Source: an uncultured Clostridia bacterium (GTDB taxonomy: Bacteria > Bacillota > Clostridia > Christensenellales > Aristaeellaceae). Taken from it: a DNA stretch of 5,309 nucleotides. Shown here one piece after another: positions 1 to 5,096 of this stretch (position 1 is its first letter; the number at the start of each line of letters is the position of its first letter). The position numbers and the translations under genes are program-made. The stretch spans positions 1 through 5,309 of the forward strand of contig CALGYL010000306.1 of the NCBI GenBank assembly GCA_937934775.1. Reading direction: 5' to 3'. The notes beneath the pieces were generated by a model. That model saw only the letters and a program-made list of their open reading frames with translations. It searched no databases and was not told the DNA's origin.

Positions 1-7
1 GCTACGC

Positions 8-45
8 AAGAACCCACCCTTCGCTGCTCGATAAGTGGGTTCTTT
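8..45 (+). terminator. Terminator-like hairpin, 10-bp stem
   Basis: Positions 8-17 (AAGAACCCAC) pair perfectly with 35-44 (GTGGGTTCTT) around a 17-nt loop. On the plus strand the 3' arm ends in a short T-rich run (TTCTTT, 40-45), so it may end a gene or RNA entering from the left of the window. On the minus strand no T run follows the stem, so it is a poor terminator for the peroxidase operon. The large loop and weak T tract keep confidence moderate. Confidence 0.45.
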
Positions 46-55
46 GACAGCCTGT

Positions 56-97
56 GATATCCGCCCCGCGCTTTCAGAAAAGCGCGGGGCGGATATC
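56..97. repeat. Perfect 19-bp inverted repeat, 4-nt loop, after gpx
   Basis: Positions 56-74 pair without mismatch with 79-97 around the loop CAGA (75-78). The outer six base pairs are GATATC, followed by a GC-rich core and three T-A pairs next to the loop. It begins 10 nt past the stop codon of the peroxidase gene. Neither side carries a T tract: the minus strand continues ACAGGCTG and the plus strand CGGGGCGG. It is therefore not a textbook intrinsic terminator. It may be a U-less terminator, a 3'-end stabiliser of the ohrR-gpx mRNA, or a dispersed palindromic element. The copy GGGGCGG at 86-92 recurs at 99-105, giving an alternative partner for CCGCCCC (61-67). Confidence 0.6.
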
Positions 98-107
98 CGG
101 GGCGGCA

Positions 108-641
108 CTACAGAAGCTTCTCGATCTCCGCCGTCAGTTTTTCCGGCGCGATCGCCGGGGAGAACCGGGCCACGGGATTGCCCTTACGGTCGATCAGGAA
201 CTTGCCGAAGTTCCACTTGATGTCGCCGTGCTTGGCAAACGGCTTGAACACCTTCACTTTCCGCTCAAAGGACTGAGACTCCTCGTCGCCGGTATCCTCC
301 GGGAACTGATCCTTCAGCCAGACAAACAGCGGGTCCGCATCCTTGCCGTTGACGTCGATCTTGGCGAACCTTGGGAAGGTCGTGCCATAGTTGAGCGTAC
401 AGAACGAGCCGATCTCCTCGTCGGTTCCGGGCGCCTGGCCCAGAAACTGGTTGGACGGGAAGTCCAGAATCTCAAGGCCCCTGTCCTGATACTTCGCATA
501 GGCAGCCTGCAGGCCCTCATACTGGGGCGTGAGGCCGCAACGGGTGGCGGTGTTGACGATCAGGAGCACCTTGCCCTCGTACTCGGAAAGTGAAACCGTA
601 CGGCCTCCGGCATCCTTGACTCTAAAATCATACACAGTCAT
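108..641 (-). CDS. gpx: Glutathione peroxidase family protein (Cys-type, probably thioredoxin-dependent)
   Basis: A cytosolic thiol peroxidase of the GPx family, 177 residues, full length for bacterial members. It should reduce hydrogen peroxide and organic hydroperoxides to water or alcohols. Numbered from the chosen start, the peroxidatic Cys35 lies in TATRCGLTPQY and is encoded by TGC, not by a selenocysteine TGA. Gln69 (FLGQAPG), Trp143 and Asn144 (KWNFGKF) complete the catalytic tetrad. The usual FPCNQF motif reads FPSNQF (61-66), so that cysteine is lost. Cys81 in SFCTLNYG sits where the resolving cysteine of thioredoxin-dependent yeast and plant homologues lies, which suggests thioredoxin rather than glutathione as reductant (inference). 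An ATG at 647 is in frame, but the Shine-Dalgarno AAAGGAG is only 1 nt from it. The ATG at 641 has 7-nt spacing and is preferred. The start overlaps the 3' end of ohrR by 14 nt, so translation is probably coupled. Confidence 0.93.
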   Translation of the reverse strand: MTVYDFRVKDAGGRTVSLSEYEGKVLLIVNTATRCGLTPQYEGLQAAYAKYQDRGLEILDFPSNQFLGQAPGTDEEIGSFCTLNYGTTFPRFAKIDVNGKDADPLFVWLKDQFPEDTGDEESQSFERKVKVFKPFAKHGDIKWNFGKFLIDRKGNPVARFSPAIAPEKLTAEIEKLL

Positions 642-1080
642 GTTCATTCTCCTTTACATGGTCCAGAATTTTGTACAAAAGTCCGTAGAGTGTCCGCGAC
701 TCGTCCGCGGACAACGGAATGCAAGAGCCGATCTTTTCCGGTATGGACTCAGCGCGCCTTCGAAGTGTCATCCCCGCTTCGGTAATGGTCAGAACGACGC
801 TGCGCTCGTCTCCGGAATGCCGCCTGCGGGTAATCAGCCCCCGCTGCTCCAACTTTTTGAGAAGCGGAGACAGCGTGCCCGCGTCCAGAAACAGCCGCTT
901 TCCCATCTCCTTAACGGTGAGTTCCCGCTCCTCCCAGAGCACCATCATCGCGATGTACTGAGTGTAGGTCAGATCAATGCCCCTGAGCAGCGGCGTGTAC
1001 ATCCGGACGATTTCCTTCGCGCCGGCGTACAGCGGGAAACACAGTTGGTTTTGCAGTTTCAAAGGATCGAATTCGCTCAT
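628..1080 (-). CDS. ohrR: Organic hydroperoxide-sensing MarR-family repressor OhrR
   Basis: A 150-residue MarR-family winged-helix repressor, expected to act as a homodimer that leaves its operator when a cysteine is oxidised by organic hydroperoxide. The N-terminus KLQNQLCFPLYA matches the Bacillus subtilis OhrR reactive-cysteine segment, placing the sensor at Cys14. Tyr18, Tyr28 and Tyr39 occupy the positions of the OhrR tyrosines that hydrogen-bond the cysteine or frame its pocket. The winged helix spans about 53-100: LTVKEMGKRL, the recognition helix DAGTLSPLLKKLEQRGL, and the wing with GDERSVVLTIT. Unlike the one-Cys Bacillus protein it also has Cys120 and Cys149. Cys120 is close to where two-Cys OhrR proteins such as that of Xanthomonas carry their resolving cysteine. 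The ATG at 1080 follows GGGAGG at 4-nt spacing. It is the first gene of an operon with the peroxidase, and an inverted repeat over its -10 box implies autorepression. Confidence 0.92.
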   Translation of the reverse strand: MSEFDPLKLQNQLCFPLYAGAKEIVRMYTPLLRGIDLTYTQYIAMMVLWEERELTVKEMGKRLFLDAGTLSPLLKKLEQRGLITRRRHSGDERSVVLTITEAGMTLRRRAESIPEKIGSCIPLSADESRTLYGLLYKILDHVKENEHDCV

Positions 1081-1100
1081 GCCGCCTCCCGCGCAATTTT

Positions 1101-1142
1101 ATTGTTTGAAATTATATTGTTTACAATCATATCTTACACAAT
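1101..1142. promoter_or_regulatory. Nested inverted-repeat operator, probably for OhrR
   Basis: The core ATTGTTTACAAT (1116-1127) is a perfect inverted repeat of ATTGT and ACAAT with a 2-nt centre. A second pair, ATTGT at 1101-1105 and ACAAT at 1138-1142, is symmetric about exactly the same point (1121.5), so four half-sites repeat at 15-bp intervals. MarR-family operators commonly have TTG..CAA symmetry, and from memory the Bacillus ohrA operator contains a similar ATTGT-AT-ACAAT core. The position, touching the -10 box of ohrR, fits repression. OhrR as the ligand is inferred from adjacency. Confidence 0.65.
1111..1141 (-). promoter_or_regulatory. Promoter of the ohrR-gpx operon
   Basis: On the minus strand the hexamer TATAAT (1116-1111) is a perfect sigma-A -10 box. 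The best -35 candidate, TTGTGT (1141-1136), is weak and lies at a long 19-bp spacing. Initiation near 1104 would leave a leader of about 24 nt before the ATG at 1080, with GGGAGG inside it. The inner operator repeat fills the upstream side of the -10 box. Confidence 0.6.
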
Positions 1143-1168
1143 TTATTTTCCCGCGAAACTGTTCCCAC

Positions 1169-1202
1169 AAAAATAACGGTCCAGCCTTTGTGGGCTGAAC
1201 CG
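1169..1202 (-). terminator. Intrinsic terminator of the chemoreceptor gene
   Basis: Read on the minus strand, positions 1202-1193 pair with 1186-1177: CGGT/ACCG, then one A-C mismatch, then CAGCC/GGCTG, nine pairs around a 6-nt loop. The stem is followed directly by TTATTTTT (1176-1169). It lies 34 nt after the chemoreceptor stop codon and before the ohrR promoter, so it separates the two transcription units. The plus strand has no T tract after the stem, so it works in one direction. Confidence 0.8.
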
Positions 1203-1235
1203 ATGGATGGAAATATACCTACGCGCTGATTACAC

Positions 1236-2798
1236 CTACAGGCCGCGCACCTTGAACTGCGCCACCTGCTCTTTCATGGCCTCGGCCTGATTAAGCAGTT
1301 CTTCGCTGTCGGCCGCGCTCACCTCCGCCTTGGCGGAGTTCATTTGGACGACGGACGATATCTGCTCAATCCCCTGCGACACCTGCTTCAGCGCGGTGGT
1401 CTGCTCCGAAGCCGCCGCGTCGATGTCCCGGATCAAGCCGGAGATCTCTTCCACTTTGGCCACGATTTCCGTAAGCGAACGAGCGGTCTCGTCCGTGATC
1501 TTCATGCCTTCGGAGACCTTCGCCGCGGAAGCCTCGATGAACCGGGTGGTGGTCCTCGCGGCCTCGGCGCTCTTGCCCGCAAGACTCCGCACCTCGTCGG
1601 CCACGACGGCGAAACCCTTCCCCGCTTCGCCCGCCCGCGCGGCTTCCACCGCCGCGTTCAAGGCCAGCATATTGGTCTGGAAGGCGATGTCATCAATCAG
1701 ATGAATGATCTTGGATATCTCCCCGGATGAAACGCCAATCTCGCGCATCGCCTGCGTCATCTGATCCATCTGCCCGCTCCCCTTGATGACTTCCTCCGTG
1801 GCGGCAACGGACAGCGTCCGGGCTTTTGCGGCGCTTTGGGCGCTGAATCGCACCTGCTCCGTGATCTGGGTAACCGTCGCCGCCAACTCTTCCACAGAGC
1901 TTGCCTGCTCGGAGACCCCCTGCGCCAGCGACCGCGAGGTATCTGAAATGCGCAGTGCCTTTTCGTTCAATTGGAATGCGGAGAGCGAAACCGTGGACAG
2001 GATGCCATTCAAATGCTCCGTCGTGCGCTTTGCGGACAGGCACAGCCGCCCGAATTCGTCCCGCGTGACGCGCCCATCCACCACCTCGGCCGTAAAATCG
2101 CCCTCCGCGATGCGCTCAAAGACCCCGTTGGCGTATTTGACCGAAAGAACCAGCGAATGGGAGATGACGAAGCTGACCACAACGCCGGCGCCAATTGATG
2201 CGACGATCAATAGAATCATCACCAATTCGTTATGCGCGGCGGCATCCGTCGCTTCCCGCATTGTGGCGCTGCGCCAGCTCTCCGAAAGCGCCTCGGTTGC
2301 GTCGATGGCCTCCCGGTGCGTCTCATAAGCGCCGTTCAGCGCCGTCATGGCGGTCTGAATGGCGGCAGCGTCCCCCAATGCGGCGGCGGGCATGACCTGA
2401 CCGTGGAATATCTCGAAGAACGACATCGCGGGATCATAAGAATCCTTCAGGAATGCCTGAACCAGCTCCGGCTGGCCGGCAAGAATACCCTGCCAGTATT
2501 CATGGCGGGTATTGTAATCCGCTTCCAGCTTCTCGATCTTCCCGAGGATCTGCTCGCGCTCCGAGCTATCGGCGGTGAACGCGTACCGAAGCGCAAGGCA
2601 GTAGGATTCCACCACATATTCCGGCGGGGGGAGGATGTCCGCAGTCAACTCGTTGGTGAGAATGATCTCCTTATACAGAGGGCTTCCGATCTTAAGACGG
2701 TCTGAGTAGAAAATGGACAGCGCCCAAACGAGAATGATCAGCGCCGCGGCGGTAAAAGAGAATATCAGCATCTTTCCGCGGATCTTGATGTGCTTCAT
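1236..2798 (-). CDS. Methyl-accepting chemotaxis protein (orphan transmembrane chemoreceptor)
   Basis: A 520-residue class I chemoreceptor that should sense a ligand outside the cell and control CheA through CheW. Numbered from the ATG at 2798, it has a short basic N-terminus, transmembrane helix 1 (about 10-31), an extracytoplasmic domain (about 33-190) rich in predicted helix, transmembrane helix 2 (about 192-212), a HAMP domain (about 213-266) and a long cytoplasmic coiled coil. The signalling tip at about 368-404 contains IDDIAFQTNMLALNAA and the turn AGEAGKGFAVVADEVR, highly conserved in the family. Candidate adaptation sites lie in EQASSVEELAAT and ASEQTTALKQ. The sensor domain carries DILPPPEY (54-61) just after helix 1; I cannot name its ligand. 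The C-terminus (FKVRGL) has no NWETF-like CheR tether. A TTG at 2804 is in frame but abuts the GGGGGA ribosome binding site, so the ATG with 6-nt spacing is preferred. No che genes are near. Confidence 0.94.
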   Translation of the reverse strand: MKHIKIRGKMLIFSFTAAALIILVWALSIFYSDRLKIGSPLYKEIILTNELTADILPPPEYVVESYCLALRYAFTADSSEREQILGKIEKLEADYNTRHEYWQGILAGQPELVQAFLKDSYDPAMSFFEIFHGQVMPAAALGDAAAIQTAMTALNGAYETHREAIDATEALSESWRSATMREATDAAAHNELVMILLIVASIGAGVVVSFVISHSLVLSVKYANGVFERIAEGDFTAEVVDGRVTRDEFGRLCLSAKRTTEHLNGILSTVSLSAFQLNEKALRISDTSRSLAQGVSEQASSVEELAATVTQITEQVRFSAQSAAKARTLSVAATEEVIKGSGQMDQMTQAMREIGVSSGEISKIIHLIDDIAFQTNMLALNAAVEAARAGEAGKGFAVVADEVRSLAGKSAEAARTTTRFIEASAAKVSEGMKITDETARSLTEIVAKVEEISGLIRDIDAAASEQTTALKQVSQGIEQISSVVQMNSAKAEVSAADSEELLNQAEAMKEQVAQFKVRGL

Positions 2799-2850
2799 AT
2801 GCAATCCCCCATTCGCATGCTGCGCGGAGTCATACGTTTCAACAAAGCAT

Positions 2851-2877
2851 ATATCGGGTCATCGATGCGAAAATTAA
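2851..2877 (-). promoter_or_regulatory. Sigma-28/SigD-like promoter for the chemoreceptor
   Basis: On the minus strand TTAA (2877-2874) is followed after exactly 15 nt by CCCGATAT (2858-2851). The Bacillus SigD consensus is TAAA-N14-16-GCCGATAT, so 3 of 4 and 7 of 8 positions match. Chemoreceptor genes are common members of this motility regulon. The start site would be near 2844, leaving a leader of about 46 nt before the ATG at 2798. Confidence 0.55.
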
Positions 2878-2879
2878 TA

Positions 2880-2909
2880 TTTATACATCGTCTTTCCGCA
2901 ATGTGTCAA
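2880..2909 (-). promoter_or_regulatory. Sigma-A-like promoter for the chemoreceptor
   Basis: On the minus strand a perfect -35 box TTGACA (2909-2904) lies 18 bp from TATAAA (2885-2880), a five-of-six match to TATAAT. The start would be near 2873, so this promoter overlaps the start of the SigD-like one. A second ATTGACA (2923-2917) lies 13 bp upstream as a direct repeat. Confidence 0.55.
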
Positions 2910-2991
2910 TGATTCCTGTCAATATGCTGCATACGCGGCGCCAAAGGATTCGTTTACCGGCATTTGAAAGAATCCCATCCGTTCCATCGGC

Positions 2992-3017
2992 TTGCGGCGG
3001 GCGAAATGTGGTATACT
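2992..3017 (+). promoter_or_regulatory. Extended -10 promoter for the helicase gene
   Basis: TGGTATACT (3009-3017) is a TGnTATAAT-type extended -10 element with five of six matches in the hexamer. The only -35-like sequence is TTGCGG (2992-2997) at a short 14-bp spacing, which extended -10 promoters can tolerate. The start near 3024 would place the ATG at 3051 about 27 nt downstream. This supports that start over an in-frame ATG at 3006, which lies upstream of the -10 box. Confidence 0.5.
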
Positions 3018-3050
3018 GAGCGTAGAATTGCCAAGGATGTGAGCGCAAGC

Positions 3051-4811
3051 ATGAAAATACAAAAACGGCAGGATTTTGAATTCGGCGCGATCCGCAAGCA
3101 GTACATCAAGCTCAAGGAACTGGCGGCGCACACAAAGGCGAAGAACCTTTGGCAGCTCGACGCGGCGGTCCGGGATAAGCTCAAGGCGCTGAACCGGCTG
3201 CGCGGCCATGCTCCGCGCGGATTCGAAGCGCTCTACAACGACTACCTCGCCCTGCTGGAAGGGCTGTCCCGCCGCATCCTGGAGGATTACAACCGCCAGC
3301 ATGATACCCAGTTCAAGTTTGAAGAGGTGGTCCAGGGGAAATTCCGCGCCTACCTGAACGCGGGCGTCTTGTCCGTTTTGATGACCAGCCACATCCCCAA
3401 ACTGCTGGCCGAGGCGTTCAACCGGCATTTTCCAACCAACCCAAAGGCCGAATACCCGGAGGCCCGGCGCCAGCGGCGCAGGTTCATCCTGCACCTGGGC
3501 GACACCAATACGGGCAAAACCTATCAGGCGATTCAGCGGCTGATGGAGGCCGGACAGGGCGTGTATCTGGCGCCGCTGCGCCTGCTTGCGCTGGAAAACT
3601 ACGAATGGATGAACAGCGAAGGCGCGCCCTGCAATCTTTTAACGGGCGAGGAGGAAATTCTGGTCGACGAGGCGCAACTGGTCAGCTGCACCGTGGAGAA
3701 GCTGGACCTTGGCAAACGCTACCGCGTGGCGGTGGTGGACGAAGCGCAGCTGCTGGCCGATCCCCAGCGGGGCGCGGCATGGACGCGGGCGATCCTGGGG
3801 CTGAACTGTCCGGAGATCCACGTGTGCGGCGCGATGAGCGCCAGGGAGCAGCTGGTTCGCATGATCGAGGACTGCGGCGACGAGCTGGTCTTAAGGCAGT
3901 ACGAGCGCGCCGTGCCTCTGGAAATCGTGCGGGAGCCGGTAGAGCTAGCTGCCGTCCGGCCAGGCGACGCGCTGGTCGCCTTTTCGAAAAAGCGAGTGGT
4001 GGCACTGGCTGAAACCCTCGCCGCGCGCGGCGTGCCCGCCGCGGTGATCTACGGCGATTTGCCGCCGGAGGTGCGCAAGATGCAGTGCGGCGCGTTCGTG
4101 CGGGGCGAACGGCCCGTGCTGGTCTCTACCGACGCCATCGGCATGGGCGTGAACCTGCCAATCCAGCGCATCCTGTTCACGGAACTGAGTAAGTTCGACG
4201 GCGAGGAGGTCCGCCCGCTGACCTCTCAGGAAGTCAAGCAGATCGCCGGCCGCGCCGGCCGGCTGGGTATTTACGATGTGGGGTACGTCGGTTCCACAGG
4301 CGGCGGGCAACTGTTCCTGGAGTCGCAGATCGAGGCGGATGACCCGCCGGTGGAGCAGGCCATCGTCGGCCCCAGCGAAGCGATTCTGTCGATCGGGCTC
4401 TTGCCGCTGCGTGAAAAGCTGGCGCTGTGGAGCACGCGGGAGGAAGCCCTGCCCTACTACCGCAAGATGGATGTGCGGGATCAGCTGTTGGTACTGGATC
4501 GGGTACAGCATTACCGCCTTCCCGAGCGGATCCAGTGGCAGCTGATCATGCTGCCCTTTGACGTACACAGCGAGGCGCGGATGACGCAGTTTCTCTCCTA
4601 TGTGGAGGCGTGCTTCGTCGCGCATGAAAGGTCGCTTCCAAAGCCGGTTATGGAAGCGCAGGACCTGTCCTTTCTAGAAGGGTACTACCAGAGCGTCAAC
4701 CTGTACTACGGCTTCTCCCGCGCGTTCCGGCTGCTTTTTGACGAGGCGTGGGTCTATGAGACGCGGAAGCGTGTCAGCGAAAAGATCAACCGCCAACTGA
4801 ACCGCCGATGA
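3051..4811 (+). CDS. Suv3-like superfamily 2 RNA helicase
   Basis: A 586-residue helicase whose core follows the Suv3 (SUPV3L1) family, ATP-dependent RNA helicases that in mitochondria feed RNA to a nuclease. Motif I is GDTNTGKT (150-157, Lys156), where eukaryotic Suv3 has GPTNSGKT. It is followed by GVYLAPLRLLALE, VSCTVE, Walker B DEAQ (230-233), GAAWTRAILGL, VAFSKK, AVIYGDLPPEVR, motif V STDAIGMGVNLP (Asp361) and motif VI QIAGRAGR (397-404). The C-terminal part (about 538-586, LEGYYQSVNLYYGFSRAF) resembles the helical Suv3 C-terminal domain. Residues 1-145 are a helical, basic region I cannot assign. A second VDEAQL occurs at 205-210, in the segment before VSCTVE; the one after the hydrophobic strand YRVAVV is the true Walker B. 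In-frame TTG (2964) and ATG (3006) starts exist, but the promoter at 3009-3017 favours 3051. AAGGA (3033-3037) is 13 nt away, a loose fit. No nuclease gene is adjacent. Confidence 0.92.
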   Translation: MKIQKRQDFEFGAIRKQYIKLKELAAHTKAKNLWQLDAAVRDKLKALNRLRGHAPRGFEALYNDYLALLEGLSRRILEDYNRQHDTQFKFEEVVQGKFRAYLNAGVLSVLMTSHIPKLLAEAFNRHFPTNPKAEYPEARRQRRRFILHLGDTNTGKTYQAIQRLMEAGQGVYLAPLRLLALENYEWMNSEGAPCNLLTGEEEILVDEAQLVSCTVEKLDLGKRYRVAVVDEAQLLADPQRGAAWTRAILGLNCPEIHVCGAMSAREQLVRMIEDCGDELVLRQYERAVPLEIVREPVELAAVRPGDALVAFSKKRVVALAETLAARGVPAAVIYGDLPPEVRKMQCGAFVRGERPVLVSTDAIGMGVNLPIQRILFTELSKFDGEEVRPLTSQEVKQIAGRAGRLGIYDVGYVGSTGGGQLFLESQIEADDPPVEQAIVGPSEAILSIGLLPLREKLALWSTREEALPYYRKMDVRDQLLVLDRVQHYRLPERIQWQLIMLPFDVHSEARMTQFLSYVEACFVAHERSLPKPVMEAQDLSFLEGYYQSVNLYYGFSRAFRLLFDEAWVYETRKRVSEKINRQLNRR

Positions 4812-4944
4812 CCTGACAAATCATGAAATTTAAATCATCCTCCTTCGTCCCGGCATAGCGGGAGCCGGAGAAACCACTGGAAATCGCGTCAGGCTCCGGG
4901 CCCGCGCCACTTCCGGTATGTTTTCCGGCTCTTCCCTGTTCCAT
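4786..4944 (-). CDS. Possible small protein, 52 aa, overlapping the helicase 3' end
   Basis: An ATG (4944-4942) two nt after the stop of the 49-residue gene opens a 52-codon frame ending in TGA at 4788-4786. It starts MEQGRAGKHTGSGAGPEPD and ends QVIGGSVGG. It is rich in glycine and serine, has one cysteine (Cys43) and no recognisable domain. Its last 26 nt are antisense to the end of the helicase gene. In favour are the tight spacing to the gene before it and the fact that it fills an otherwise empty stretch. Against it are the low-complexity composition and the absence of a proper Shine-Dalgarno, with only GGTGATC abutting the ATG. A strong AAGGAGG lies inside it (4846-4840) but has no well-spaced long frame after it. 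It may be chance. Confidence 0.27.
   Translation of the reverse strand: MEQGRAGKHTGSGAGPEPDAISSGFSGSRYAGTKEDDLNFMICQVIGGSVGG
4848..4863. other. Weak hairpin between the helicase and the small-protein genes
   Basis: TCCCG (4848-4852) pairs with CGGGA (4859-4863) around a 6-nt loop, and GGAGCC (4861-4866) can alternatively pair with GGCTCC (4892-4897). No T tract follows on either strand. I see no convincing intrinsic terminator for the helicase gene in 4812-4946. Confidence 0.25.
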
Positions 4945-4946
4945 GA

Positions 4947-5096
4947 TCACCGCTTTGTGTTGGGCCCCAGCGCCTCCTTTTTCGCATTGTGGTTCTGGTT
5001 TCGGTTGTCGCCCGGAACGGATTCAATCGCGTCTTTCAACTGCTTCTGTTTGTTGGGCGTCCTGCCCTGTCCTGACCCCTTTTTCGTCAATCCCAT
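4947..5096 (-). CDS. Small basic hypothetical protein, 49 aa
   Basis: A 49-residue reading frame beginning MGLTKKGSGQGRTPNKQ and ending NHNAKKEALGPNTKR. It has eight Lys and three Arg against four acidic residues, six Asn, four Gln and six Gly, and no cysteine or aromatic residue. This is typical of an unstructured nucleic-acid-binding or minor spore protein, but I recognise no named family, so function is open. The C-terminal NHNAKKEALGPNTKR looks like a conserved tail (impression, not a database result). GAGGTG (5102-5097) abuts the ATG at 5096 but is 6 nt from the TTG at 5090, so the protein may really begin at codon 3 (TKKGSG). The stop of an upstream frame overlaps the ATG as TGATG, which would allow coupling if that frame is translated. 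The gene converges on the helicase gene. Confidence 0.65.
   Translation of the reverse strand: MGLTKKGSGQGRTPNKQKQLKDAIESVPGDNRNQNHNAKKEALGPNTKR

Noticed and set aside
537..539. Selenocysteine at the GPx active site
   Set aside because: The codon is TGC, so the residue is cysteine; no in-frame TGA occurs.
529..1176. Plus-strand ORF of 215 codons across ohrR and the operator
   Set aside because: It is antisense to two well-supported genes, crosses the AT-rich promoter region, and its product resembles nothing.
2232..2705. Plus-strand ORFs antisense to the chemoreceptor gene (also 1330-1730 and 1783-2328)
   Set aside because: They are shadow frames of a conserved receptor gene in GC-rich DNA, with no ribosome binding sites or recognisable domains.
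2964..3050. Upstream in-frame TTG (2964) and ATG (3006) starts of the helicase
   Set aside because: Both lie upstream of the -10 element at 3009-3017, and the extra residues do not look like family sequence. The ATG at 3051 is preferred, though its ribosome binding site is loosely spaced.
2919..3494. Minus-strand ORF of 191 codons over the helicase 5' end and promoter
   Set aside because: It overlaps the helicase start and the intergenic promoters, and its product has no recognisable features.
4246..4262. GCCGGC-rich near-palindrome in the helicase gene
   Set aside because: It is explained by the codons for the conserved IAGRAGR motif.
3945..4625. Minus-strand ORF of 226 codons antisense to the helicase
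   Set aside because: It lies wholly inside the conserved helicase core in the mirror frame; its His/Arg/Gln-rich product is typical of antisense GC-rich sequence.
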